NCBI RefSeq assembly: GCF_046297595.1
Contig: NZ_JBKBHT010000004.1
Location: 62,001-126,000 of the forward strand
DNA length: 64,000 bases
From: Ferrovibrio sp046297595
Lineage (GTDB): Bacteria > Pseudomonadota > Alphaproteobacteria > Ferrovibrionales > Ferrovibrionaceae
Direction of reading: 5' to 3'
Shown piece after piece: positions 16,555 through 25,009 of this stretch (its first letter is position 1; each line of letters starts with the position of its first letter). The translations under genes and the position numbers were made by a program. A model generated the notes under the pieces. It saw nothing but the letters and a program-made list of their open reading frames with translations, did not search any database and was not told where the DNA came from.

Positions 16555-17765
16555 CCATGCTGCGCGTCTGCCTCGGCCTGCTGTTGGTTCTGTTTGTGCT
16601 GCCTGCCGCAGCCGATGAAACGCCGGCTTTCGATGCGGCGCAGCTTCGGCTGATCCGCAGCTTCGGTCCATGGCCGCCGGCTTTCCGTCCCGATACCGGC
16701 AACCCTCTGTCTGGCCAGCACGAGGCGATGCGCCTGGGCGCCGTGCTTTTCGCCGAACCGCGCCTGTCGAAAGACGGCGCGCTGGCCTGCCAGACCTGCC
16801 ATCAGCCGCAGCATGGATGGGCCGAACCGGCTGCGCGCAGCCATGGCCTGGAATTGCTAGCGCGCAACGCCCCCGGCCTACTCGACAGCCGGCTGCAGCG
16901 CTGGTTCGGCTGGGACGGTGCCAGCGACAGCCTGTGGGCCGCCGCGATCCGCCCGATCCTCGATCCGCGTGAAATGGGCGGCAGTCCGGCCGCAACAGCC
17001 GCCCTGCTGCGGCGCGATCCGACGCTGGCCTGTCTGGCCCGGCAGGCCGACGGCGAAGCGGCGGCATCGCCAGATGACGAGGCCCTGCTGGTGCTGGCGG
17101 CCCGCGCCCTGGCGGCATTCCAGGAAACGCTGACCAGTCCGCGCACCCCATTCGATGATTTCCGCGATGCCCTGCTGGCCAAGGATCATGCCGGCATGGC
17201 GCGGTATCCGGTGGCTGCTCAGCGCGGACTTGCGATCTTCACCGGGCGCGGGCAATGCGCCACCTGCCACAGCGGTCCGGGCTTCAGCAACGGCGAGTTC
17301 CATGACACCGGACTGCCATTCTTCGTTGCCGCGACCGACGGAAGCCGTCGCGTCGATCCCGGCCGCCATGGCGGCATCGCGCGCCTGAAGGAGAATCCCT
17401 ACAACAGGCTCGGACCCTACAATGCCGATCCGTTATCGCCGGCAGTGATCCCGGTGCGGCACGTGGCGCAGCAGCATCGCAACTGGGGCGAATTCAAGGT
17501 GCCCAGCCTGCGCAGCCTGCTGTTCACCGCGCCCTATATGCACGATGGCAGCAAACCCGATCTTGCCTCCGTTGTGCGGCATTATTCCGAACTGGATGAG
17601 GATCGGCTGCACAGCGACGGCGAGGCGATCCTCAGGCCCCTGCGGCTCAGCCGCGAGGAAAGCGACGACCTGATCGCATTCCTGCAAAGCCTCAGTGCAC
17701 CGTCCGACGAGGCGACAGCAGGATATGAGTCGCTTCAGATGGAAGCGCGCCGGTCATGTCCCTGA
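16551..17765 (+). CDS. Di-haem cytochrome c peroxidase / MauG family protein
   Basis: The 404-residue protein has a signal peptide (about 1-22) and two haem c sites, CQTCH (about 81-85) and CATCH (about 239-243), with the spacing of bacterial di-haem cytochrome c peroxidases. PSLRSLLFTAPYMHDG near the C-terminus carries the methionine/histidine region of the family. It would act in the periplasm on H2O2 or on a protein or small substrate, as MauG does. The start overlaps the previous stop, and its 3' end overlaps the convergent histidine kinase gene by 12 bases. Confidence 0.88.
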   Translation: MTMLRVCLGLLLVLFVLPAAADETPAFDAAQLRLIRSFGPWPPAFRPDTGNPLSGQHEAMRLGAVLFAEPRLSKDGALACQTCHQPQHGWAEPAARSHGLELLARNAPGLLDSRLQRWFGWDGASDSLWAAAIRPILDPREMGGSPAATAALLRRDPTLACLARQADGEAAASPDDEALLVLAARALAAFQETLTSPRTPFDDFRDALLAKDHAGMARYPVAAQRGLAIFTGRGQCATCHSGPGFSNGEFHDTGLPFFVAATDGSRRVDPGRHGGIARLKENPYNRLGPYNADPLSPAVIPVRHVAQQHRNWGEFKVPSLRSLLFTAPYMHDGSKPDLASVVRHYSELDEDRLHSDGEAILRPLRLSREESDDLIAFLQSLSAPSDEATAGYESLQMEARRSCP

Positions 17766-19415
17766 AGGGATCCGACGCAGCGGCAACGTGATGGTCGCGA
17801 CCGTGCCGCGGCCGGGTTCGGACGCCAGATCGAACTGACCGCCGAGCAGCTCGGCCAGCGATTTGACCAGCGGCAGGCCAAGGCCGGTGCCCTGATGCTC
17901 CCGGGTCAAAACGCCGCGCACCTGTTCGAACGGTGCCAGTGCCTTGGGGATGTCCTGCGGTGCCATGCCGACGCCGCTGTCATGCACGCTGATGCGCAGC
18001 GTCTGGTTGTCCAGCCCGGCGGTGACCCAGGCCCGGCCGCCGCGCGGCGTGAATTTCACGGCATTGCTTAAAAGGTTCAGCAGGATCTGCCGCAACATGC
18101 GCTCGTCGGCCGGCACCAGCGGCAGATCTGACGGCATTTCCACTGTCAGGGCGACACCGGCCTGCTCGGCCTGACCGCGCATCATCTCCAGGCTGTCGTC
18201 GATGGTCAGCCACGGGTCGACCATCTCGATATGCGGCTCCATCCGGCCGGCCTCCACCTTGGCCAGATCGAGGACGTCGTTGATGAGCTGCAGCAGGTGG
18301 ATGCCGGATTTGTGGATGTCGTTGACGTATTCCGTCTGCTTTTCCGACAGGGCGCCGAAATAGCCGCCGAGCAGGGATTCCGAAAAGCCGATGATGGCGT
18401 TCAGCGGCGTGCGGAATTCATGGCTCATATTGGCCAGGAAGGCGCTTTTCGAACGGTTGGCGACTTCCGCCATTTCCTTGGCGCGCAGCAGTTCGCGTTC
18501 GGTGCCTTCGCGTTCGGCGATGTATCGCGTCAGCGCCTCGGTGCGTTCTTCGATGCGGGCTTCCAGCGTATCGGCCAGTTCGCGCAACTGGTCCTGCGCC
18601 CGACGCAGGTCGGTGATGTCGGAATAGGAGGTCACGAAACCGACGCCGGGGATCGGCGTGCCGATCACCTCGATGGTGCGTCCGTTCGGCCGCTGGCGCT
18701 GGATGCGATGGGGCGTCATCGCGCGTGCCAGGTCGATACGCTCGCGGATCATCGCCTCCACATCGCCGGGGCCATATTCGCCATGCTCGGCATTCCAGCG
18801 CAGGAAGGTTTCGAAATGCGTGCCGGGCCGGGCAAGCTCGGCGGGGTAGCCCAGCAGGTCGATGAAACGCTGATTGCAGATCAGCAGTCTGAGCTCGGTG
18901 TCGAACAGGGTGATGCCGTGGCTGATATTGTCGACCACCACATCCAGCAGGCGTTTCTTGTCCTGCAGTTCGGCGGTGCGCATTTGCACCTTGCGCTCGA
19001 GCTCTTGATGCGCCTGCCGCAGGGCCTGTTCGTTGCGGCGCGCGGCGGTGATGTCGCTGTAGATCGTGACCCAGCCGCCATCGGGCAGCGGCGTGCCGCG
19101 GATATCCAGCAGCGTGCCGTTGGGCCGCAGGCGCTCCAGGTGATGGGGCAGGAACTGCCGGGCCAGTTCGATGCGCTCGCGCACCAGCACCTCGACATCG
19201 CCAGGCCCGTATTCGCCGCGTTGGGCGTTCAGGCGGAAGAAGCTTTCGGCGGGCGTTCCCGGTGCGGCCAGTTCGGCGGGGAAGTCCAGCAGGTCGAGAT
19301 AGCGGCGGTTGCAGGCAACCAGCTTCAGGTCCCGGTCAAAGATGCTGATGCCCTGATCGAGATGATCGAGGCCCTGCAGGAGCAGCACATTCTGGTGCAA
19401 GCCGCCGAGCTCCAT
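17754..19415 (-). CDS. Tandem-PAS hybrid-free sensor histidine kinase
   Basis: The 553-residue cytoplasmic kinase has two PAS_7-type domains (about 12-125 and 155-268), near duplicates that share GEYGPGDVE and the pattern of a YSDIT ending. A coiled coil (270-325) leads to a HisKA domain with phospho-acceptor His332 in NMSHEFRTPLNAIIGFSES. The ATPase domain shows NLLSNAVKFTPRGG (N box), DSGVGMAPQD (G1) and GTGLGLPLVKSL (G2). No membrane segment and no receiver domain are present, and no response-regulator gene lies nearby, so it is an orphan kinase. The signal is unknown. Confidence 0.9.
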   Translation of the reverse strand: MELGGLHQNVLLLQGLDHLDQGISIFDRDLKLVACNRRYLDLLDFPAELAAPGTPAESFFRLNAQRGEYGPGDVEVLVRERIELARQFLPHHLERLRPNGTLLDIRGTPLPDGGWVTIYSDITAARRNEQALRQAHQELERKVQMRTAELQDKKRLLDVVVDNISHGITLFDTELRLLICNQRFIDLLGYPAELARPGTHFETFLRWNAEHGEYGPGDVEAMIRERIDLARAMTPHRIQRQRPNGRTIEVIGTPIPGVGFVTSYSDITDLRRAQDQLRELADTLEARIEERTEALTRYIAEREGTERELLRAKEMAEVANRSKSAFLANMSHEFRTPLNAIIGFSESLLGGYFGALSEKQTEYVNDIHKSGIHLLQLINDVLDLAKVEAGRMEPHIEMVDPWLTIDDSLEMMRGQAEQAGVALTVEMPSDLPLVPADERMLRQILLNLLSNAVKFTPRGGRAWVTAGLDNQTLRISVHDSGVGMAPQDIPKALAPFEQVRGVLTREHQGTGLGLPLVKSLAELLGGQFDLASEPGRGTVATITLPLRRIPSGT

Positions 19416-19473
19416 GGTTGTTCGTGGTCAGTCTAGAATAATCCCGGCCGGTCCGGGATGGCCAAAGGCCATG

Positions 19474-19497
19474 AAAAAAGCCGCCCGAGGGCGGCTT
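19474..19497 (-). terminator. Intrinsic terminator of rpsU
   Basis: Read on the minus strand, the stem AAGCCGCC/GGCGGCTT (plus coordinates 19478-19497) with a four-base loop is followed by a run of six T. It lies about 30 bases after the rpsU stop codon, as expected for a highly expressed small gene. Confidence 0.85.
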
Positions 19498-19526
19498 CAT
19501 TCCTGTTGCGTCGATAGGACGAGACC

Positions 19527-19733
19527 TTACATCGAACCTTCGCGCTGGGCGCGCTTGCGGGCCAGCTTGCGGGCGCGACGGATCGCCTCGGCCTTCTCGC
19601 GGGCCCGGCGCTCGGACGGCTTCTCGTAATGACCGCGCAGCTTCATCTCGCGGAAAATGCCCTCACGCTGCATCTTCTTCTTCAGCGCCTTCAGGGCCTG
19701 ATCGACATTGTTGTCGCGAACCAGGACTTGCAC
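19527..19733 (-). CDS. rpsU: 30S ribosomal protein S21
   Basis: The 68-residue basic protein matches S21: VQVLVRDNNVDQALKALKKK at the start, then FREMKLRGHYEKPSERRARE and an Arg/Lys-rich C-terminus. It binds the small ribosomal subunit and helps start-site selection. The frame has no ATG at the right place; a GTG at 19733 with AAGGATGGGA upstream gives the normal S21 N-terminus, so I take GTG as start. The gene is divergent from def and coq9, the arrangement that gave the COQ9 bacterial family its name rpsU-divergently transcribed protein. Confidence 0.95.
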   Translation of the reverse strand: MQVLVRDNNVDQALKALKKKMQREGIFREMKLRGHYEKPSERRAREKAEAIRRARKLARKRAQREGSM

Positions 19734-19949
19734 GTGGGTCCCATCCTTTCGGGTTGGCAATAAGAATCCGGTTGCGGGGCGCCAGCCCCGGCAAGTCGCG
19801 CCTTCTAGCATGCCCCCCCGGCTTTGTGAAGCGGCTTTGTGGCCCGCGGGGCGGTAATATTGGAACCGGAAAAGGCCTATTACGGCAATTATTTGCGGAT
19901 TCCGGGCTGCCTCTTGGCCGGCTGGGGGGCCTGGCTTAGGTTTAGGCCC

Positions 19950-20483
19950 ATGGCCATTCTGAAAATCGCCCGTATGGGCCACCCGGTGCTGGCCCGGCCG
20001 GCCGACTCGGTCCCGGATCCCACCGCCCCGGAAATCCGGCAACTGATCGCCGACATGGTCGATACCATGGTCGACGCCCCCGGCCAGGGACTGGCGGCGC
20101 CACAGGTGCATGTGCCGCTGCGGGTGGTGGTGTTTCTGACCCCGGACGAGGGCGATGGCCAGCGGGAGCTGGTCACTCTGGTCAATCCAAGCTGGCGGCC
20201 GCTGGGCGAGGAGCAGGATCTGGCCTGGGAGGGCTGCCTGTCGGTGCCTGGCCTGCGTGGCTTGGTGCCACGTTATACCCGCATCGCCTATGAAGGCGAT
20301 CTGCCGGATGGCCGACGGCTGCAGCGCGAGGTGCAGGGCTGGCACGCCCGCGTGGCGCAGCATGAACTGGACCATCTGGACGGCATCCTGTATCCGCAGC
20401 GCATGACCGATCTGAAGGACCTGGTATTCGAGAGCGAATTGCGGCATCGCGCCAGCCTGCAGCCGCAGGAGCAGGAAGACTGA
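19950..20483 (+). CDS. def: Peptide deformylase
   Basis: The 177-residue enzyme contains the three deformylase motifs: GQGLAAPQ (about 47-54), WEGCLSVPG (about 93-101) with the metal-binding cysteine, and QHELDHLDG (about 136-144) with the HExxH-type histidines. It removes the formyl group from nascent protein N-termini. The ATG at 19950 begins with MAILKIARMGHPVL, the usual N-terminus of the family; the open frame extends further upstream without a better start. Its stop shares a base with the coq9 start. A second, general-purpose deformylase beside fmt elsewhere in the genome is possible. Confidence 0.93.
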   Translation: MAILKIARMGHPVLARPADSVPDPTAPEIRQLIADMVDTMVDAPGQGLAAPQVHVPLRVVVFLTPDEGDGQRELVTLVNPSWRPLGEEQDLAWEGCLSVPGLRGLVPRYTRIAYEGDLPDGRRLQREVQGWHARVAQHELDHLDGILYPQRMTDLKDLVFESELRHRASLQPQEQED

Positions 20484-21130
20484 TGGAGGCCGTGATGAAG
20501 GACGAGCATCTGCTGACCGAAAAACGGGCCCTGCTGGACGCCTTGCTGACCCATGTGCCTTTCGATGGCTGGACCACGAAGGCGATGACCCAGGCCGCGA
20601 AGGATTGCGGCTATGACACCGGCCTGCTGACGCGGGCATTTCCCAACGGCCCGGCCGAGGCGCTGGATTTCTGGGTCGCGGAAACCGACCGCGCGATGCT
20701 GCGCATTCTGGACGGCCGCGACCTAGCCGCGATGAAAACCGGCCAGCGGGTGAAAACCGCGGTGCTGGTGCGCCTTGAGCTTGTGGCGCCCCATCGCGAG
20801 GCCGTACGCCGTGCCCTGAGCCTGGAGGCTCTGCCGCAGCATGCGCCGAAGGCGTTGCAGCAGTTGTATCGTACGGTGGATGCGATCTGGTACGCGGCCG
20901 GCGACACCGCAACGGATTTCAATTTCTACACCAAGCGCATGCTGCTGGCGGGCGTTTATGCCGCCACGCTGCTGCACTGGCTGGACGACAAATCGGAAGG
21001 TTTTGCCTCGACGGCGGCTTTCCTGGATCGGCGGCTGGCCGATGTGATGCGGATTCAGCAGGCCAAGGGACGGTTGGGCAAGCTGTTCGACCGCCTGCCC
21101 AATCCCCTGGGCCGCACGCGCCGCGTTTGA
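20483..21130 (+). CDS. COQ9 family protein (rpsU-divergent)
   Basis: The 215-residue protein matches the bacterial COQ9 family: a TetR-like N-terminal helical part (LLTHVPFDGWTTKAMTQAAK, with a tyrosine-containing YDTGLLTRAFPNGPAEAL) and a C-terminal lipid-binding bundle with AAGDTATDFNFYTKRMLLAG. In ubiquinone biosynthesis COQ9 presents lipid intermediates to COQ7; the bacterial function is inferred by homology. The ATG overlaps the def stop and has GGAAG just upstream. The position, divergent from rpsU, is characteristic of alphaproteobacteria. Confidence 0.9.
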   Translation: MEAVMKDEHLLTEKRALLDALLTHVPFDGWTTKAMTQAAKDCGYDTGLLTRAFPNGPAEALDFWVAETDRAMLRILDGRDLAAMKTGQRVKTAVLVRLELVAPHREAVRRALSLEALPQHAPKALQQLYRTVDAIWYAAGDTATDFNFYTKRMLLAGVYAATLLHWLDDKSEGFASTAAFLDRRLADVMRIQQAKGRLGKLFDRLPNPLGRTRRV

Positions 21131-21139
21131 ATATGAGGA

Positions 21140-21553
21140 TCAGGCCGAGAGGCTGATCAGACGGCCCGACTGGTTCGGGTTCTGCTGCGTATTCGGCGTG
21201 CCGCTGGCGCTGTAGTTGATCGTTGAATTGCGCGAGGTCGGCGGTTCGGCATCGGCCTGCGGCTGTTGCTGCTGCAACTGCTGGGTCAGGTCGTTGATGA
21301 TGGAACCGCCATCATTGGTGCCACCCGGCTGCGCGGTTTCGCTGCGCTGGCCAGCATTGGATTGCGGCACGGCATTGGTGGTCTGGGTCTGCGTGGGGGC
21401 AGCCGTGTTCACCTGGAAGCGGTTGTCTTGCTGATTGTTCTGCAGGGAATCGCGCACGGCATTGTTATCGGTTCCGCTGGCCGGATTGCTCGGCTGCTGA
21501 CGGACCGGAAACTGCGGCGCAATGTTGCCGGACGAGATGCTGTCGATGGCCAT
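21140..21553 (-). CDS. Hypothetical Asn/Gln-rich low-complexity protein
   Basis: The 137-residue product is rich in Asn, Gln, Thr and Ser, with a QQQQ stretch (LTQQLQQQQP) and no hydrophobic or catalytic segment, so it is probably disordered. I chose the ATG at 21553, which has GGTGGAG just upstream and gives the N-terminus MAIDSISSGN; a longer frame starts at 21595. It lies convergent with coq9, about 10 bases from its stop. I do not recognise a family. Confidence 0.55.
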   Translation of the reverse strand: MAIDSISSGNIAPQFPVRQQPSNPASGTDNNAVRDSLQNNQQDNRFQVNTAAPTQTQTTNAVPQSNAGQRSETAQPGGTNDGGSIINDLTQQLQQQQPQADAEPPTSRNSTINYSASGTPNTQQNPNQSGRLISLSA

Positions 21554-21697
21554 GCCATTCACTCCACCCGGAGCCCGCGCAGTTCTGGCGCTCAATCCGG
21601 CACCGGCCGCCGTTCTCGGCAGCCTGGAGATAATCTGTGGATAATATAGGCCACCTCGTCCCGCCCGCCAAGAGAAAGACGATAATATCGCTGTGAC

Positions 21698-22783
21698 TTA
21701 AGGTTGTGGCGCCTTGCCGGTCGGGTAGAGCCGGGTGACATGACCCATCTTACGGCCGGGCCGGGCCTCGGCCTTGCCGTAGAGATGCAGCTTGGCGTTG
21801 GGTTCGGCCAGCAGGGCCGGCCAGACCTCGATCTCGTCGCCGATCAGGTTTTCCATCACGGCATCGCACAGGCGCTCGGGCGAGCCCAGCGGCAGGCCGC
21901 AGATGGCGCGGATATGCTGCTCGAACTGCGAGGTGATCGCGGCATCGAGTGTCCAGTGGCCGGAATTGTGCACGCGCGGCGCCAGTTCGTTGACCAGGAT
22001 GCGGTCACCGCAGTCGAACAGCTCGACCGCCAGCACACCGACATAATCAAGGCCCTGGACCAGGCTGGTGGCGAGTTGCTCCACCTGTGCCGCCAGGTCG
22101 GGCGCGATCATGGCCGGGGCATGGGTGCGCCACAGGATATGGTTGCGATGGATATTCTCGACCGGGCCCCAGGAGGCGATGCTGCCATCCAGCCCGCGCG
22201 CCAGCACCACCGACAATTCGCGACGGAAGCTGATAAAGCCCTCGGCGATCAGCGCATCGGATTTCAGCGCGGCGAAGGCGGGCGCGGTATCATCCGTGCT
22301 GGCCACCTTGTACTGGCCTTTGCCGTCGTAACCCATGCGGCGCGTCTTCAGCACCAGAGGCAGGCCCAGCGCCGTGGCGGCGGCGCGCAAATCATCTGTA
22401 TTGGCAACGGCGCGATAGGGCGCGGTATGGATGCCGCGGCCGGTGCAGAAATCCTTCTCGAACAAACGGTCCTGCGTGATGCGCAGGGCTTCGGTGCCCG
22501 GCCGCACCGGCACCAGGGCGGCGATCGCCTGCACTGGCTCGAAGGGAATGTTCTCGAATTCGTAGGTCACCACCGCGCAGCTTCTGGCGAAGGCGGCCAT
22601 GGCAGCAGCATCGGTGTAGTCGGCGCGGGTGTGTTTCGCGGCGACTTCCGCCGCCGGCGGATCGGCTTCCGGGCAGAAGATGTGGCAGTGATAGCCCAGC
22701 CGCGCGGCGGCAATGGCGAGCATGCGGCCAAGCTGGCCGCCGCCGAGAATGCCGATCATGCTGCCGGGGGGAAGCGCGCTCAT
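21698..22783 (-). CDS. purK: N5-carboxyaminoimidazole ribonucleotide synthase
   Basis: The 361-residue ATP-grasp enzyme begins with MIGILGGGQLGRMLAIAAARL (in residues 8-28) and keeps the PurK pattern: VVTYEFENIPF, KTRRMGYDGKGQYKV (ATP-grasp), VELFDCGDRILVNELAPRVH with metal-binding acidic residues, and HLYGKAEARPGRKMGHV. It converts aminoimidazole ribonucleotide, ATP and bicarbonate to N5-CAIR in purine synthesis. It follows purE with one base between stop and start. Confidence 0.96.
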   Translation of the reverse strand: MSALPPGSMIGILGGGQLGRMLAIAAARLGYHCHIFCPEADPPAAEVAAKHTRADYTDAAAMAAFARSCAVVTYEFENIPFEPVQAIAALVPVRPGTEALRITQDRLFEKDFCTGRGIHTAPYRAVANTDDLRAAATALGLPLVLKTRRMGYDGKGQYKVASTDDTAPAFAALKSDALIAEGFISFRRELSVVLARGLDGSIASWGPVENIHRNHILWRTHAPAMIAPDLAAQVEQLATSLVQGLDYVGVLAVELFDCGDRILVNELAPRVHNSGHWTLDAAITSQFEQHIRAICGLPLGSPERLCDAVMENLIGDEIEVWPALLAEPNAKLHLYGKAEARPGRKMGHVTRLYPTGKAPQP

Positions 22784-22784
22784 C

Positions 22785-23294
22785 TCAGGCGGTCGGCTTC
22801 AGCTTGATGGCCTTGGTCTGCTTCGCGCGCCAGGCCTGCAGGCGTTTGGACAGGGCCGGGTCGTTCAGCGCCAGGATGGCGGCAGCCAGCAGGCCGGCAT
22901 TGATGGCGCCGGCCTTGCCGATGGCCAGCGCGCCGACCGGGATGCCGCCGGGCATTTGCTGGATCGAGAGCAGGGAATCGAGGCCCTTGAGCGCCTTGCT
23001 TTCCACCGGCACGCCCAGCACCGGCAGATGCGTCATGGCGGCAGCCATGCCGGGCAGATGCGCGGCGCCGCCGGCGCCGGCGATGATCACCTGGATGCCG
23101 CGGCTGGCCGCACCATGCGCGTAATCATAAAGCCGCTGCGGGGTGCGATGGGCCGAGACGATGCGATGTTCGGCCGGCACCTTCAGGGCCTTCAGCACAT
23201 CGGCGGCATGTTCCATGGTCGCCCAGTCGGACTGGCTGCCCATGATGATGCCGACCAAAGGCTTCTGACCGGACGAACCTTTACGCGCCGCCAT
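22785..23294 (-). CDS. purE: N5-carboxyaminoimidazole ribonucleotide mutase
   Basis: The 169-residue protein has the class I PurE signature: VGIIMGSQSDWATMEHAA (about 14-31), IVSAHRTPQRLYDYAHGA and GAGGAAHLPGMAAAMTHLPV, then LLSIQQMPGGIPVGALAIG. It moves the carboxyl group of N5-CAIR to carbon 4. The ATG at 23294 with CAGGAG upstream gives the normal length; a longer open frame upstream is antisense to the diguanylate cyclase gene. It is the first gene of purE-purK. Confidence 0.96.
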   Translation of the reverse strand: MAARKGSSGQKPLVGIIMGSQSDWATMEHAADVLKALKVPAEHRIVSAHRTPQRLYDYAHGAASRGIQVIIAGAGGAAHLPGMAAAMTHLPVLGVPVESKALKGLDSLLSIQQMPGGIPVGALAIGKAGAINAGLLAAAILALNDPALSKRLQAWRAKQTKAIKLKPTA

Positions 23295-23478
23295 CGTTTG
23301 CTCCTGTCGCGGAAAGCGGCGGATTATAGGGGGCGGGGTCGGCCTGTAAAGCATGCCCGCCGCCCCGATAACCCGGGATGCCACATGGCCGGCCAAGGTG
23401 GCCAGCCTGGCCGATCCATGCTTTGTTAACGACTGCCAAGGCAAGACTAAGGCGGAATACCGTCCAACCAGGCGGAGC

Positions 23479-24246
23479 ATGGCAAAGATCGAGGATCGTC
23501 GACCGGTGGGGCTGGGGCCCGGCACCGCGCCCATCGGGGCGTCGGCCGGCGGCGCGCGTCCGGTTGCCGTGACGGCGAACCAGCAGGTTGCGACGCCGGC
23601 GCAGGCCACGACCCAGCCGGCGGCCACCGCCACGGTGATGGGCATCCCGGAACCCGAACTCACGCCGCGCGTGCGCGATGCCATCATGCGGCTGATGGGT
23701 GAGGTGGACCAGCTGCGCAACGAGCTGAACCGCACGCGTCACCGCCTGGCCGAACTGGAGCGCCTGGCGGATCGCGACACGCTGACACCCCTGTATAACC
23801 GCCGCGCCTTCGTGCGCGAGCTGTCGCGCGCCATGGCCCATGTGGAGCGCTACAACCGGCCGTCCTGCCTGATCTACTTCGACCTCAATGGCCTGAAGGA
23901 AATCAACGACAAATACGGCCATGCCGCCGGCGATGCCGCCCTGATCCAGGTGGGCCAGATCCTGCTCGACAACACCCGCGAGGTGGATGTGATCGCCCGT
24001 CTCGGCGGCGACGAATACGGCGTGATACTGAGCGAGACCGATGCCCAGCAAGGCCGCGAGAAGGCGGACCATCTGGCCGAGGCGATCCGCCGCCGGCCGC
24101 TGCACTGGGAAGGCAAAAGCCTGCCGCTGGATGCCGCCTATGGTGTCTATCCGCTCAAACCCGGCGAGGATCCGGGTTCCGCCTTGGCCGCCGCCGACCA
24201 GATGATGTACAGCCACAAACTGGCCCGCCGCGCCGCCAGGGCGTGA
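23479..24246 (+). CDS. GGDEF-domain diguanylate cyclase
   Basis: The 255-residue protein has a Pro/Ala-rich N-terminus (about 1-60), a short coiled coil with LMGEVDQLRNELNRTRHRLA, then a GGDEF domain starting at DTLTPLYNRRAF. The active-site loop is LGGDEYGVIL, a GGDEF variant with Tyr, and REVD five residues upstream fits the RxxD inhibitory site for c-di-GMP. It should make c-di-GMP and be feedback inhibited. There is no receiver or membrane domain. Several starts are possible; I chose the ATG at 23479, which gives MAKIEDRRPVG. It diverges from purEK. Confidence 0.85.
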   Translation: MAKIEDRRPVGLGPGTAPIGASAGGARPVAVTANQQVATPAQATTQPAATATVMGIPEPELTPRVRDAIMRLMGEVDQLRNELNRTRHRLAELERLADRDTLTPLYNRRAFVRELSRAMAHVERYNRPSCLIYFDLNGLKEINDKYGHAAGDAALIQVGQILLDNTREVDVIARLGGDEYGVILSETDAQQGREKADHLAEAIRRRPLHWEGKSLPLDAAYGVYPLKPGEDPGSALAAADQMMYSHKLARRAARA

Positions 24247-24550
24247 TCAAGGGGCCTGCCCCGGGCTGATACGGGGTGAAATTGGCGAAAATCGGGATTT
24301 CCTCTTATCCATTCCGGCCAGTCACGGGCCTGAAGCCGCGCCAAAACCGGCCAATGATCGACAATGATCGCCAATGATTGCCAATTGTCGCCAATCATCG
24401 CCAATTGTCGTCAACAGCGGCGGAGTGCAGCGGCCCCGGCACAGGCTTGGCGAATACCCCGGTATGCGAAAGAGCTGGTTTTTTACGATGGCCAACAGCG
24501 GAAAAGATGATTAGAACATATAAGGAACAATATTGCGGAGACAAGAGGCC
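24247..24550. other. Intergenic stretch with tandem repeats before the TfoX-like gene
   Basis: No gene is visible in these 304 bases. The central part carries six 10-bp tandem repeats (24351-24410), listed separately. The last 60 bases become AT-rich, with TATAAG at 24519-24524 as a possible -10 box for the TfoX-like gene, but no matching -35 was found. Confidence 0.5.
24351..24410. repeat. Six 10-bp tandem repeats, consensus CCAATNNTCG
   Basis: Exactly every 10 bases one reads CCAATGATCG, ACAATGATCG, CCAATGATTG, CCAATTGTCG, CCAATCATCG and CCAATTGTCG. The first part CCAAT and the end TCG are constant; the middle two positions vary. A 10-bp period close to one DNA helical turn would put every copy on the same face. 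It lies 140 bases upstream of the TfoX-like gene and about 105 bases after the diguanylate cyclase gene. Confidence 0.85.
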
Positions 24551-25009
24551 ATGCCTGCGGACGATTTCACCGCCTATGTGATGGACTGCCTGAATGCCGC
24601 CCGGGTCGGGCCGGTGACGCGCGAGCGGCTGTTCAGCGGCAGCGGGCTGCGCATCGATGGGGAACTGTTCGGCGTGATCCTGCGTGGCACGCTGTTCTTT
24701 GTGGTCGACGACCAGACCCGGCCGCGCTTCATCGATGCCGGGATGGGACCGTTCCGCTACAGCCGCAAGGATGTGCAGCGATCGATCGAGCGCTGGTACG
24801 AACTGCCCGAGGATGTGCTGCTCGATGCGGCCGACCTGCGCGAGTGGGTGCACGATGCGCTGGCGGCATCGCGCCGCACGGCGAAGCCGGAAAAGCCGAA
24901 GCAGGCACGGGTGAAAAAGCCTGCCGCGAAAGAATCGGCCGTGAAGAAGGCTGTGAAGAAACCGGCTGTGAAAAAGCCCGTGGCGAAACGGCGTTCCCGG
25001 TCGACGTGA
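24551..25009 (+). CDS. TfoX/Sxy N-terminal domain protein with histone H1-like tail
   Basis: The 152-residue protein has a TfoX_N-type domain at about 1-103: RLFSGSGLRIDGELFGVILR then LFFVVDDQTRPRF and WYELPEDVLLD. After it comes a 45-residue Lys/Ala/Pro-rich tail made of KKPA/VKKP repeats, like the C-terminus of histone H1 or bacterial H1-like proteins, which binds DNA without sequence preference. The ATG at 24551 follows AGAGG. TfoX acts in competence gene control in gamma-proteobacteria; most alphaproteobacterial members have unknown function. Confidence 0.78.
   Translation: MPADDFTAYVMDCLNAARVGPVTRERLFSGSGLRIDGELFGVILRGTLFFVVDDQTRPRFIDAGMGPFRYSRKDVQRSIERWYELPEDVLLDAADLREWVHDALAASRRTAKPEKPKQARVKKPAAKESAVKKAVKKPAVKKPVAKRRSRST

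Noticed and set aside
24351..24410. Possible CRISPR array
   Set aside because: The unit is 10 bp with no spacers and no cas genes nearby; it is a simple phased tandem repeat.
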